A program made the translations under genes and the position numbers. The notes under the pieces were generated by a model, which saw only the letters and a program-made list of their open reading frames with translations, made no database searches and was not told the origin of the DNA. Below, piece after piece: positions 1-10,369 of a stretch of 64,000 nt of DNA. The stretch is taken from the NCBI GenBank assembly GCA_020744425.1, contig JAGMUV010000022.1, forward strand, positions 806,001 through 870,000, written 5' to 3'. Each line of letters begins with the position of its first letter. Within the stretch, counting starts at the first letter, position 1. The stretch is from Dactylonectria macrodidyma (lineage: Eukaryota; Ascomycota; Sordariomycetes; Hypocreales; Nectriaceae).

Positions 1-101
1 ATCGCAGCTCCGGCGCCCGTATCTCGGCCGGAGCTTCCTGGTCCTGTTAGGGCTGCGCCCGCGCAGCCAGCTCTTGGGACAGCTGGTTCTTATGAAAATC
101 A

Positions 102-3100
102 TCACCTTGCGACCCATCCCTCCATCCGAATCACAGCAGTTGCCGTATCCATGAAGCGCTCCAACGCCTTGTTGCAGCTGTTCTTAGTAAAGGCATCTGC
201 TAGGTTGTCTTCACCGCTGATCCAACGGATCTCAAACAGCTCTCGGCGTTCGTATGACTGCCGAAGTGCCATTATATCGACCATCAGCCGTTTCTCTTGC
301 GTTGTTCCGAGCTTTACCAGGCACTCGTATAGTGAGTACGAATCGGTGCATGCAATGGTGGGTACTGCTGGGAGATCCAGGCGTTCTAGCACTTGATTGA
401 TGGTGTTTGTAATAACGTAGGCCATATCTACGCCTGCCACCATGCCATAGACCTCTGAAGCCAAGGAACTACGGGTAATGCGTTTGCACTTTGTGGAGCT
501 GTAATGCACAAGGTTGCCAGTTAGCGTAAAGGTATCGTCGCTAACTGCTGTTTCGTTGCCTAGGATGATCGCAAATCCAAGCTGAGATGTCAGGTCAGGG
601 TTATTTGCTAGAGACCCGTCTACGAAGACGAACAGCTTCGCAGTTGACAGGTCGATGGGCAGGTACCGGATGCCGCGGTCTTGGTGGTCTATTTGCCATT
701 GCAGACGCTGATTCAGCGCCTTCGCCTGCTCGAGAGTTGGCTCTTGGTGCTGCGCTGCAGCAGACAGGTCGTAGCAGGCCTCGGGTTGGCAGATGGATGC
801 AATGTATGCACCGCGCGCACGCTGTTCGGTGTACTGGGCCTTGATGGAAGCAGCGGTTGATTCAGGGGTGATCTCTAGGAGCTGCAGCTTTTCGCCTTGC
901 CCCTTTTGCCGTAGTTGTATGATACCGGTTGCTGCACACAGTGTGATGGTCCCGCCGTTGAAGGCAAGCGGTTTGTCCGGTTGTAGGCGTTCCTTGGGCT
1001 TTGCGGTAAAGCTGGCTGCCTGCAAGGCAGTATCTTCATGTCGGTCAAACGCTTCATCTGACACGCCGATGGTGTCGTCCGTTTGCATGCCAACGATGCC
1101 GAAGTGCTGGTTTTCCTTGGTAGTTATAAGCAGGCACGGGTCGTACGTAGATGTTTCCATCTGGAGCTTTTCTCTATGGTGGGCGTAGTACGTGGCCCAC
1201 CAGTAAGTGCCTGCCTCGGCGATGCCGTACAGCGGTTTCACCACCTTCATGATGGTGTTGTCCGGGTAGTGGTGCTGTATCTGTGTCGGCAGCTTGGCGA
1301 GGATGGTGCGGTTCAGCGGCATAGCCGCTTGGACATACGCCTGCGTGATGTCTCGTAGCCATAGGTGCTGGCCACGAAGTAGCAGAGATGGTGCAAGTGC
1401 GAGGATCAACCGTTGGCTGGACCGTTGAATTGTAGGTGCTTGCGTTAAAATAGTGCGTTTTCCGTCGTCTGCGAAGCCCTGGATGACGAGGCGTGACTTC
1501 TCGTAGGGCTGTGAGGTGCCCTTGCCTTTGAGTTCGTTGACGATCCGGGAGCGGAAGATGCGGGTGCCCGAGTGCTGTTTCGGATCGAATGGAACGAACT
1601 CAAATACGCCTCTGCTGATGAGGGCGTCGATCTCCTTGTACGTGGATGCTACAAACGGCTCTCCAGGAGCTGTTATAATGCCTTCAGCACGCAATATAGC
1701 AACCAAGGCCTGATCGTCCTGTTCCTTCGACGATAGGTACGCTACCGTACACACGATGGGCAAGCTGACGTCCGTTTCGCTGATGTATACGGAGTGCTGT
1801 TGTGGCGGTTCGTCCTGTTCCACGGGGGCAAGTGGGTGTTTTCTGGGACGCCCGCGTCTCCGTCTTTGGGGAATTGGGTCTTGTGAGGTCGCCTGCTGCG
1901 GGAGATGTGACTTCCCGGGTCGACCTGGGCCACGTCTGGGCTGGGCTTGGGCTTGGGGGGGGGTATCGGGCGTAGTAGAAACGATGATCTCGTCGTGGAT
2001 AGTGTTATTTTCGGCTGCTATTACTGCTGACGTAGGTGATGTAGTAAGCACTTGGTCTTCGGGATCATCGTGCCATGGCTTGACGGCAGTAGAGCGGAAG
2101 TCTCGTGGGCCGTGTGGCAGTTGCAGAGTGCAAGTCTGGCCAGCAGTTGCAATCAGGGTAAAAGGGCCTTGCCATCCCTTGTTCTCGCGCCACACGCGGA
2201 CCTGTGATTGCAGTGGTAGGCTGATCGTAGGGGCCATGTCAGGCCCGTTGCGGGCGGCCAGCGCTTCCTGGACCTTGCGTTTGGCTTGTAGGTGCTGCAG
2301 TTCCTTCATTGCTTTGTGAATTGCTGCAGCCCTCCGCACGTTAGATGGTGAGGGTGGTGAATCCTCGGTTATCCGTGGGTAGGAGCCAAAAACCAACAGT
2401 GTAGGCACAAGGCCGTTAGGGCCAGCAGTGTCATTGATAGCTTTGACGGCCATCTGGAGGGCGCTCTCTGGTAACACGGTATTGTCTGCTGATCTGATGA
2501 TATAGTAGGCTCGCCGTAGTGCAGGGTGGGCTCGTTCGATCTTGCCAATGCTGTTATGTGCCTCAATAGGCACTTCCTTGACGCTGATTCCTGCAGCTCT
2601 TGCTGCCGCCTTGAATTCTGCGGCGTGGAAGTTGGTGCCGGCGTCGCAAACGATCCAGTCAGGGGGTCCTTGGTAAACATCTATCCAGCATAGGCGCAGT
2701 GCGTCCCACGTGTCTTGTGCTGATAGACTGCGGAGGAAACGGGCTGCCGTAAAGGATGTAGCTGTATCCACGACATGTAACACTTTGCCGTCGTCTAGGG
2801 TGACGACGTCAACCACAATCTCGTAGTTGAACTCGTAGTCGTCGCGCAATGTGAATTTGAAGCGGTTAGGCGGTGTCCCGTGTAGCTGACATTGGCTGCA
2901 GATGTCCGTGAGGGCTCTAATAGCGTTGATTTCCACGTCGTGGCCTGCTTTATATAGCAGGTCATATAGGCGTTGCACGGATGGATGGCCACATCGGCGG
3001 TGTACTCGACGTAGCTCGGCCTCTGTCAGGTGGTTGAACGCCAGTGGTATCTCTGGCTGTAATAGCATCCATGGGTGGCCCCATTTGCGGATGACTGGTA

Positions 3101-5279
3101 CAGTAAGTGCCCCTTTTCGAAGGACATTGGCTAGGTTATCAAATGTGATGCCCATGCGGTCCATGTCTGCTAAGCAGAGCAGAAACGGCGTATCTGCTGG
3201 CACCACGTGAAACACCATCTGACCAAGCGGTGTAGGCACGTCGATCGTGCCTGTGGAGTAGGTAGGGGGCCCGGCTCCGAAGGTGATCTTGGAGCCTGCT
3301 GCTGTCTGGTTCAATGCTAGGCTTGGGAGCTGTTTTTGCAGTGCTATGAACTGCTGGTTGCCAGCAGTAGAAAGACCGGAAGCTCCTGTGTCTGGCAATA
3401 TCCCCTGAAAAATGTCTCTGTACCGGGCCTGCAGTGTAAATGCATATGCGGATTCCGTCGTATATGTGGGAGCAGTCGGGAGACGGCCTGTGAAGGCGTG
3501 GTACATTGCCTGATTAGCTAGTTGGTTAGCGAGGGCGGGGCCATCAATCGTCGTTGTCGATGTGAAGTAGCTGGTGAAGAACTGTTGGGAGTCTTCCCAC
3601 GCAGCATCCTCTTCGCTGCTAGGCTCGTTGTTCCTGCTGTCTGCGAGTTCCTGGAAGTACTGCTGTACGAGATCAGGGCTGCCGCTGCGTGACAGCGTTA
3701 CAGTTGGTTCAGGGCCTTCGTGCCACGTTAAAAACGCCTTGTAGGAGGATTGCGAAGTGCTGGTGGCTGCCCTGTTGGTCCTGAATTTCCGGTAGGCCTG
3801 TGTTCGTTCGTCTGCTGTATGCCTTGTGGACCAGCAGTCGGGCTTGTTGCAGACGTAACACTTCTTGCTCTGGGAGCTGGGATTAGAGCCGCGGTTGCCG
3901 TACTTCGTATCTCTCCCTTGGCCACGGAACGTTCGGTCCGTCCAGTACTGTACTGGGTTGCTGGTGGGTTCTTGAGGGAGCGTTGCAGCGGTATGGAAAT
4001 GCTGCGTTGACGCTGCTAGCTTAATAGAACCGCGGATCTGTTGGATAACGCCCTCGCAATCTACTGCAGGTCGGTATAGCGCGTTGGCGCACTCGGGTTG
4101 GCCGTAGCAGGCGTTGATGATTTGCTCCTTGAGAGCAATTCTGCTGCCACTGACCGTAGGTAGTGCGCTGTGGAGTAATGTTATCCTTTCCAGTAGTAAC
4201 TCGAAGACTTCGCTCTTTGACTTTGCTGGGTGCTCGGTTATCATCTTCGCAAGTGTAATAGACCGCCACTCTGACAGGTACGTCTGCTGCATCTCTTCGG
4301 GCTCGAAGTGCTGTAACGTCTGTTGTACCATGTGTGTGAACTGCATTACTGGGCGGGTCCGGGCGAGGTTCGAGAAGTAAAAGCGTAATGCCCGTCCCTT
4401 CAGCATCAGGGAGAATACATGTGAAAATTGCGTCTGCGGAATTGAAACTTTACCGCAGAAGTCCCGGAAAATCAGCAGCTTGTTCTCTAACACGTCATAT
4501 ATGTCGCCACCGTATTTGTTGTCGTCGGTGTACATCTTAGAGAGGTCTGTCACCTGCCGTGAGGTAGGGACATCTGGCTCCGTGGGTGTGTCAGTTGCTG
4601 TTAACGGTGCTGTATGTCGTGGGGTGTCATACTGCAGCTGCTGCTGCTGCTGGTGATGTATAGCTGGGGCTGGAGGTGGAGTGGTATTCTCGGGGCTTGG
4701 CAACTGCAGTTGCAGTGGCCGTACTGGGGCTGTGACTGCTGCCTTCGCAAGGACTGCTGGGTCCTCCTTGAGGTGTTCCCTGAATCTGGGGATCTTGTCG
4801 AGGTTGTTGAGGAACCTGGGGTATTTGCTAGCAGTTTGTTCGATCTCTAGGTCTGTCCATACGTGGTACTGCTGTAAAGCGGTTGCCACGTTGATGGCGT
4901 GGGCCTGGCGGTTGGTGCCCATCCATATACCTTGTTCTAGCATGAACGACCTTAGTATCTTGCAGGCTTTCTTGTTGACCCGGAAGTGCTGTTCTTCAAA
5001 CTCTTCGAAGTCATCATAGGCTCGGGCCCATAGGTAACGGCCGTACAAGCCCTGGCGCTTATAGGCTGTTACATTGAAGAGAATGAAGGAGCCGATGTGC
5101 TGTTCCGAAGGTGGGTTACTTTCATCGTCCAGATCTAGCAGGTTGAGTTTGCCCCAAAGTGCTGGATCAATGAAGTCCTGGTATTCCTCGGGAATAGGCG
5201 TTCCCCTTGACGTCCCCTTGAGGGTATCGCCACTGCTGTTGTCGCTGCTCTGGGAGCTGTCTGGCGTCTCTGATGTCAT
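102..5279 (-). CDS. Ty1/copia retrotransposon Gag-Pol polyprotein (intact, 1725 aa)
   Basis: One uninterrupted reading frame from an ATG at 5279 carries all copia domains in the copia order. A Gag zinc knuckle has the order CX2CX4CX4H (CYVCNKPDCWSTRH), not the usual CCHC. Next come an aspartic protease (DTGAS), the integrase zinc motif (H..H..CSQC) with its DDE core (VVDVVTLDD, DWIVCDAGTNF, NSIGKIERAH), AT-hook-like basic stretches (RRGRPRK), reverse transcriptase (DITQAYVQAAM; catalytic DD in MQTDD, where many families have YVDD) and a C-terminal RNase H (FVDGS). Integrase before RT defines copia rather than gypsy. The absence of stops suggests a young, possibly active copy. The 3' LTR lies beyond the left edge of the window. 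Confidence 0.95.
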   Translation of the reverse strand: MTSETPDSSQSSDNSSGDTLKGTSRGTPIPEEYQDFIDPALWGKLNLLDLDDESNPPSEQHIGSFILFNVTAYKRQGLYGRYLWARAYDDFEEFEEQHFRVNKKACKILRSFMLEQGIWMGTNRQAHAINVATALQQYHVWTDLEIEQTASKYPRFLNNLDKIPRFREHLKEDPAVLAKAAVTAPVRPLQLQLPSPENTTPPPAPAIHHQQQQQLQYDTPRHTAPLTATDTPTEPDVPTSRQVTDLSKMYTDDNKYGGDIYDVLENKLLIFRDFCGKVSIPQTQFSHVFSLMLKGRALRFYFSNLARTRPVMQFTHMVQQTLQHFEPEEMQQTYLSEWRSITLAKMITEHPAKSKSEVFELLLERITLLHSALPTVSGSRIALKEQIINACYGQPECANALYRPAVDCEGVIQQIRGSIKLAASTQHFHTAATLPQEPTSNPVQYWTDRTFRGQGRDTKYGNRGSNPSSQSKKCYVCNKPDCWSTRHTADERTQAYRKFRTNRAATSTSQSSYKAFLTWHEGPEPTVTLSRSGSPDLVQQYFQELADSRNNEPSSEEDAAWEDSQQFFTSYFTSTTTIDGPALANQLANQAMYHAFTGRLPTAPTYTTESAYAFTLQARYRDIFQGILPDTGASGLSTAGNQQFIALQKQLPSLALNQTAAGSKITFGAGPPTYSTGTIDVPTPLGQMVFHVVPADTPFLLCLADMDRMGITFDNLANVLRKGALTVPVIRKWGHPWMLLQPEIPLAFNHLTEAELRRVHRRCGHPSVQRLYDLLYKAGHDVEINAIRALTDICSQCQLHGTPPNRFKFTLRDDYEFNYEIVVDVVTLDDGKVLHVVDTATSFTAARFLRSLSAQDTWDALRLCWIDVYQGPPDWIVCDAGTNFHAAEFKAAARAAGISVKEVPIEAHNSIGKIERAHPALRRAYYIIRSADNTVLPESALQMAVKAINDTAGPNGLVPTLLVFGSYPRITEDSPPSPSNVRRAAAIHKAMKELQHLQAKRKVQEALAARNGPDMAPTISLPLQSQVRVWRENKGWQGPFTLIATAGQTCTLQLPHGPRDFRSTAVKPWHDDPEDQVLTTSPTSAVIAAENNTIHDEIIVSTTPDTPPQAQAQPRRGPGRPGKSHLPQQATSQDPIPQRRRRGRPRKHPLAPVEQDEPPQQHSVYISETDVSLPIVCTVAYLSSKEQDDQALVAILRAEGIITAPGEPFVASTYKEIDALISRGVFEFVPFDPKQHSGTRIFRSRIVNELKGKGTSQPYEKSRLVIQGFADDGKRTILTQAPTIQRSSQRLILALAPSLLLRGQHLWLRDITQAYVQAAMPLNRTILAKLPTQIQHHYPDNTIMKVVKPLYGIAEAGTYWWATYYAHHREKLQMETSTYDPCLLITTKENQHFGIVGMQTDDTIGVSDEAFDRHEDTALQAASFTAKPKERLQPDKPLAFNGGTITLCAATGIIQLRQKGQGEKLQLLEITPESTAASIKAQYTEQRARGAYIASICQPEACYDLSAAAQHQEPTLEQAKALNQRLQWQIDHQDRGIRYLPIDLSTAKLFVFVDGSLANNPDLTSQLGFAIILGNETAVSDDTFTLTGNLVHYSSTKCKRITRSSLASEVYGMVAGVDMAYVITNTINQVLERLDLPAVPTIACTDSYSLYECLVKLGTTQEKRLMVDIMALRQSYERRELFEIRWISGEDNLADAFTKNSCNKALERFMDTATAVIRMEGWVAR

Positions 5280-5307
5280 CTTAGGTATTGCTTGCTAGCG
5301 TACCTTA

Positions 5308-6013
5308 TGAAACCTTATGAAACTGATGATGTGATGGTGTGGCTGGCTAGCCCTGATCGGGCTAATGCTGCCCCTTATTGCTTTGTTGTCAGGGTCTCCG
5401 GGATTCCCACGTCCTTGGGTGACGATGGTACTCCGTAGTCTTGTCGATTGTGATCGGGTGGCTGCTGTTGCTGTGGTTATATAACCGTTGAAGCAGCTGT
5501 TGTCGTGCGTGATGGACGCGCCTAGCTGGGCCTTGGAAGGGGAGCTAGGATGAGGGTGCCGGTGATCTAGCTGGGCCAGTGACGGGGAGCTAGATGAACC
5601 GGTTTCCTGGTAGCACAGTAGCTACGATAGTGAGGGGCTGTTGGCGCGTAATGGGCCGAAGCCAGCTATATCGTAACTGCTGTCTCTTCTGATGAACCTT
5701 GCTGATCTGCGGTATTCTGAGTGGTGGACCTGGTAGGTTAACCACTGATCAGTGTTGGATAACTCAGGTATCCTGCTGTTATAGCAATTGCTCTTTCGGG
5801 CGGGTGAGACGTCAAAACCGTGATGGTTAACTTGGTGTTTTACTTGATGTCTAAAGAACAGAATCTAGGCTAGGTAATAGGGCCACGAAGTGGCCCTATA
5901 TCTAGCAGGGAGGCACCTGCACGTGCCCTTACAGCTGTTACTAGCTGTGGTCTACACACGTGGGTGCCTACGATCCTGGCGCTAGCCCTGGCAGTGTTAG
6001 TGATATTCCAACA
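5308..6013 (-). repeat. 5' LTR of the copia element (inner boundary approximate)
   Basis: Read on the minus strand the LTR begins TGTTGGAATA at 6013, the same opening as yeast Ty1. A TATATAA motif (near 5480) and an AATAAG poly(A)-like motif (near 5380) lie inside, as expected for U3/R. The inner end is uncertain. A TTTCA end at 5308 leaves a short leader before the Gag ATG. A shorter LTR of 5753-6013 is also possible, because TGTTGGA at 5753 mirrors TCCAACA at 6013. The bases just outside (GCAAG, 6014-6018) are the predicted target duplication; the partner is off the left edge. Confidence 0.55.
5878..5898. repeat. Perfect hairpin inside the copia LTR
   Basis: Nine-base arms TAGGGCCAC and GTGGCCCTA flank a GAA loop. 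It sits inside the LTR and could form an RNA stem-loop in the retroelement transcript. Its function is unknown. Confidence 0.6.
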
Positions 6014-6878
6014 GCAAGAACGGGTGTTGTCCCGCCGAATTATCCATTTTGCTGCGAAATAGACGTATTGGGAGTGTGGAGAGGGCGTACGGTGCGAAAA
6101 CCTCACAAGACTCAGATGGTAAGTCCGCTAAAGGTCATGAGTGTGCTATTCTCACATTAAAATTATGTACTCCAGCCCACCGGGGAGGCAGCATTTCATT
6201 CTCGATCCCAACTTTCCCGATCGGCTCTATTTGTCGGGGTATAATCGCACGCTCGATTTTGTCCAATTCCTTTTCAAGAAGTACTCACGATGTGATCTTA
6301 CCGTTAAATCCGACAGGGATACTGCGATCATTGGCTTGGTCAATCGGCTAAGTACTGCCTTAAGGACTGAGGCGAGGTACGGAATCTTGCGTTGCTTTTT
6401 TGCTAGCCTGCTACTGTGGAAGCGGTCTGCCGACGAAAAGACGGCTCGGATTGAGTACAAGGGTCGTACGGTGCCATCATGGTCTTGGATGGCATACCTT
6501 GGAGGAATTCATTTTTTGTCGAATTCGAAACTCAAGGTACCGCCTCCTACAGATCTTGATTTCAGCAGCGTTGATGGGGCATTAATTGTCCAAGTCAGGC
6601 AATTTGAACATTGCCGAATGGAGCGAGAAGGGGAAATCTATGCTATTTTCGCTAATACCAAGAGAGTGGGTTTTTTGTGGTTCGATATGGCAGCCAATAT
6701 TGAGTTTGGACATTGTGTTGTTGAGATGCGCGAAAAGAAGAAAGAAGATCCTCAGAAGACTTATTGCGTATTGGTCGTTCGAAAGAAACAAAGCGGGCAA
6801 GAACATGAAAGGCTGGGAGTGGGGGAAGTCGAAGCACGCTATGTATCGAGAAACTACAATGCTGGGACGCTTTGGTGA
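6014..6878 (+). pseudogene. HET-domain protein, C-terminal half, cut off by the copia insertion
   Basis: Immediately after the copia LTR the + strand reads QERVLSRR, then a TAG stop (AAK*TYWECGEG), then an intron at 6119-6175 (GTAAGT..CAG), then an open frame to 6878. The frame holds YSRCDLTV, VPSWSWMAY and a C-terminal VEARYV-like segment, all typical of the C-terminal half of heterokaryon-incompatibility (HET) proteins. The QER motif normally closes the HET domain, so the N-terminal half should lie on the far side of the copia element, outside the window. The TAG is probably a mutated CAG. Assignment rests on recognised family phrases. Confidence 0.75.
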
Positions 6879-7316
6879 AATTTCTTCTTAATGGGTCTGT
6901 ATGTGACGATCGGTACACTGCCCTGGGCTCGTGAGTCTAGGGTAGGCTGGGAACCTGATCTAAGGGTTTATGCAACAATGAATCAGGCGTGTCGTACTTG
7001 AACAATGTCAGTCACGTCTGGTAATAGTAGAGTCTGAGGTACTCAATGTAACCAAGTGTTATTGATAGCTGAGGAGCTGCCCATACTAGATGTGCACTTC
7101 TCAGTCGACTCTATACTCCTAGTCTATTGCTGGCGCGATGGGAGCGGAGGGGAGCGCTAGGAGCGACGTTCCTCGCTCCTTCGCTCCTGGCCGTTCCTAT
7201 CGCTCCTATCCTGATTCGTCAGACCTGGGCTGACTCATCTTCTGGTTCCCTGGGAGCCTGTCGTCACGTGTACATATTGCCGGTCTTGACCGCCTGGTCA
7301 TGACATGGGCCGTGAC
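6879..7316. other. Gap with a GGAGCG/CGCTCC-rich quasi-palindrome
   Basis: No gene seen. Around 7135-7210 the hexamer GGAGCG and its complement CGCTCC recur several times in opposite orientations, giving a sequence able to fold on itself. The rest has no recognisable structure. Confidence 0.4.
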
Positions 7317-8430
7317 AATATGACTTCCCCACTTCCCAATCCTCCCCCAATTTTGCATATAGATCACAGTCCCCATTGGCCAAAGTCCTACCGTCCCCAA
7401 ATTGCCAACCACGGATAAGGAAACCGCCGAATGGGTGCCTAGCTGTTGTATAGTCCGCGCTATATAGCAATGCTAGGCCGGGATAAGCAAGGGTACAAGT
7501 ACACCATACAGTAGGACATTATAAACGAGGTGCAACCAGACAAGGTTGCCTTGCGGTTCCACAATCTCCATCGAAAAGAGCCGTGCCTAGGTTGTTCATC
7601 AGTCCCGGGGCTAACCATAGGTCAAAAGGCTTGAAGCGCGGAGCGGCGACATGAAGCAGGACAATGTTTATAATGGTGATGACGGCGGGCCGCTGCTATA
7701 GAGCAGCTAAGTCCAGACCGCCATCCTTTAAAACTTTGGTTCTTGTCCATGCGAGGTCAATCCGTACTGCATCACATCAACTTGAAACTTAGTACGCAGG
7801 CATGCTACGCCCCTTATTAGAAAGCGAGGGAATTTTTTAGCCTCGCACTCATACCGCCCAATGATTGGCTCGCTCGGAATTTTATAGGAACAAAGTCTGA
7901 GTCAGCTAATACGGATCACTTCAGGACACTAAGCACGGTTCCTGGATCCCTGTCAGTCCCCTGGCCCAGGCAGGGGCACTCCTAGGACTCATCATTATTA
8001 GGCGATCTTAGCCCACTTAAGCCGATGATTCGCCATCACCCTCCCGTCGCTGGGAGATGAGTTCTACGGGGTTATAAAGCCAAAAGAGGACTTTTAGATG
8101 AATACAGATACGCAAGACAGCTGTGTTAGACGAGAGAATACAACCCTTGAGCCAGTAAGGCGGAGTATTTAGTGGGGCTTCAGCATCGCTAAATTGACAG
8201 TAGTCCGCCGACTGAGTCACCATGCCGTCTTACTCCTGCGCCTCGACAGGCTGTGCTAACGTCCCGCCAAAGAGAAGGGAACCAGAATAACGACAAGAAA
8301 TACAATATAAATACGGCCAACCACGGATGTGAATTTGACGCTCTGTAGGTCAACTGGCCATCCTATACTTGGCCTCACAGATGGCTCGCCTATCAATCTT
8401 CAGCCTCCCCCTCGAGCTTCGGCTTACCAT
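7317..8430. repeat. Duplicated segment, copy A (F-box gene upstream region and first codons)
   Basis: This 1.1-kb stretch is closely related to 14565-15700, in the same orientation. It covers the region upstream of the F-box gene, its TATA box and its first 17 codons. Differences between the copies are largely transitions (for example ACCATACAG here against ACCATATAG in copy B). Copy A is the better-preserved parental version because the intact gene continues from it. Confidence 0.85.
8306..8313 (+). promoter_or_regulatory. TATA box of the F-box gene
   Basis: TATAAATA lies about 70 bases before the ATG at 8381. It is conserved in the truncated copy B, so it was carried in the duplication. 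Confidence 0.5.
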
Positions 8431-9226
8431 TATTGACAAACTCGCATTTCCTGACACGGCAAATTTGCGAGCCACCTGTCGTTCATTCGCATCACTTATC
8501 CCTGCCCAGTCATCACATTATCTTGACCTCCTCGCCGTCGAGGACTCAGCCTGGGCCGTAAAGCGTGGCTGTCTCACATGTGTCTACTGCGCACGCATGC
8601 GTCCTGCTTCGGCCTTTACTGAGCAGGAAAAATCCAAAAAGACCGCGCGCGCCGTCCAGTTTCGTTGTTGCTACAGCTGTGCGCTGGCTTACGATGCTAC
8701 AGGCGTAGTGCTCAGGGATCGTTGCACTCCAGTCAACCACACCCGAACAAGATTCTCCAACGACAAGACGAAAGTTCACGTGGACCACATTGAAAGGGCA
8801 ATTTGTAAATGGTGTCACAACAGCTTCAACAGATGGGGCAGCAGATACGCCGACCGCGAAGTCTGTACGAGGTGCTTTCACGATAACCCAACTGAATTGG
8901 CCGTCCACGAGTCGATCCGATACAACAAAGACTTAATCCGAATGGAACATAAATATTTTCAGAGTCGCCATGGCCAACGGACATTAGGAGTAATTTGTAA
9001 CGGTGACGAAGATTTAACTGACATTCGAGATGATGAAGATTGGTTGTACAACCTCGAGTGGGATTGGGCACCCCCCACCGTATTTCCGGTATGGAGAGGA
9101 GGAGGCAGAGGTGTCGTCGTTCGAAAACAAGAAGAGGCCAAGAATTTATATTTCGAAGTGCAGCTACCTCAGCTGTGGACTGCTGAATATCAAGTTCAGC
9201 TCGCCTCTCTTCGAAGGATCGTATAA
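8381..9226 (+). CDS. F-box protein with zinc-ribbon-like cysteine pairs (281 aa)
   Basis: The first ATG gives [17 protein letters not shown], and residues about 6-40 ([25 protein letters not shown]) match an F-box, the Skp1-binding module of SCF ubiquitin ligases. Four cysteine pairs follow (CLTCVYC, RCCYSC, CKWC, CTRC), probably zinc binding and typical of many fungal F-box proteins. The C-terminal part is acidic and Trp-rich. There is no intron and no stop, so the gene looks intact. The substrate is unknown. A truncated second copy of the 5' end lies at 15651. Confidence 0.75.
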   Translation: MARLSIFSLPLELRLTIIDKLAFPDTANLRATCRSFASLIPAQSSHYLDLLAVEDSAWAVKRGCLTCVYCARMRPASAFTEQEKSKKTARAVQFRCCYSCALAYDATGVVLRDRCTPVNHTRTRFSNDKTKVHVDHIERAICKWCHNSFNRWGSRYADREVCTRCFHDNPTELAVHESIRYNKDLIRMEHKYFQSRHGQRTLGVICNGDEDLTDIRDDEDWLYNLEWDWAPPTVFPVWRGGGRGVVVRKQEEAKNLYFEVQLPQLWTAEYQVQLASLRRIV

Positions 9227-9648
9227 TAGCCATGAGTTCTTTGTCGTAGATATCGTAGTTACATTCAGTCGATGTCAGTCTTTTCGAGAAGAATGCGACT
9301 TGGTGCAGGGCCCGTTCTCATCAGGCTGTGATAAACAGCCAGGGTTGACATAATCTGAGGAGTCAATTGATTCTCGAACAGTTTAAGGTGATTCTCGTAA
9401 CACCAAGATATTAGATAGATATCGCTTAGCCCCTACAATGAAGATAACTTTCTCCCAGCCCCTTCAACCCTCCCAGAACAAAGCGAGCGATGAGAAAGAA
9501 AAAAACAGATTATACCTTCAATAACTCCTTCGACCACTCCCAGGGACCTTGGCGCCCCCCCAAGCTTCGATCCATCCGATATAAAGATCTTGGCAATGCA
9601 TGGCCGCTTCGTCTCGTTCTTTAGTAATCCCAGCCACGCCACGCCGTC

Positions 9649-10176
9649 CTACCGAATATCACTTCGTTCCATGGGACAGAAGAACTCGCACTCGTCGCTC
9701 GAGGGTTCGTTGAGGCAGTATCCAATCTCGAGTTGCGCAGGTCGGCTTCTGTACGTCGCGATGACGTATACGGCTCCCTTGCACAGCGGGGAGCAGGAGC
9801 ACGAATCCGATCCGTGGTAGTTGTTGGGCTGGTCTATAAGAAAAAGGATTAAAAACAGCTCACCGGGAATCCAAAATGCCAAGATGGTATAACCATGAAT
9901 CAAGCTGTGACGAAGTTGGAGGCCTGTTGGTGACTGCAAAGTGTTAACACTACTCGGGTGTGCGGTACAGGATTCATACGCTGGTCCAGGAAATTGGCCA
10001 AGTTGATTGATTTGATTGTGGTAATTGATTGATCGAGTTGACATGTGGGGAGTGCTGGCCTCTGGTACTGGTCCAAGTAACAAGGGCGCCGTTTTGCCGT
10101 GGACTGAGATAAGCACCAAAGGGGCGCTGCAAAAGCTGTATGCAGATTGATCGACAAATGATATCCTACGCGACAT
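9649..10176 (-). CDS. Uncertain ORF with a cysteine-rich tail (175 aa)
   Basis: An ATG-initiated frame ends with a short cysteine-rich block (SDSCSCSPLCKG .. GYCLNEPSSDECEFFC). No family is recognised. The N-terminal two thirds looks like non-coding sequence, and no good signal peptide precedes the cysteines. It may be the last exon of a small cysteine-rich protein, or chance. The flanks (9227-9648 and 10177-10369) hold nothing recognisable. Confidence 0.2.
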   Translation of the reverse strand: MSRRISFVDQSAYSFCSAPLVLISVHGKTAPLLLGPVPEASTPHMSTRSINYHNQINQLGQFPGPAYESCTAHPSSVNTLQSPTGLQLRHSLIHGYTILAFWIPGELFLILFLIDQPNNYHGSDSCSCSPLCKGAVYVIATYRSRPAQLEIGYCLNEPSSDECEFFCPMERSDIR

Positions 10177-10369
10177 GCCCTGTCGGAGGATTTCATGTTG
10201 GCACCAAAGGGCATTGTTTGGTTAGGATATTAGGTCAGCAGAACTGTATGAAAAACAATCATTGTCTTTTCAAAAATATATTGGATTCATCAATATTCAT
10301 CTGGGTGTCGTAGTCTACACGTATGCTTCACTCGTAGTAATCCCAGATCCTTCACTCGTTGGCATACCC

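Noticed and set aside
587..4850. Many open frames on the + strand opposite the copia polyprotein
   Set aside because: They are shadows of the Gag-Pol frame, with no recognisable domains and non-ATG starts in several cases.
5753..6013. Short 261-bp copia LTR defined by TGTTGGA..TCCAACA
   Set aside because: Would place the TATA and poly(A)-like motifs outside the LTR and give a ~470-bp leader; the longer version is preferred but not proven.
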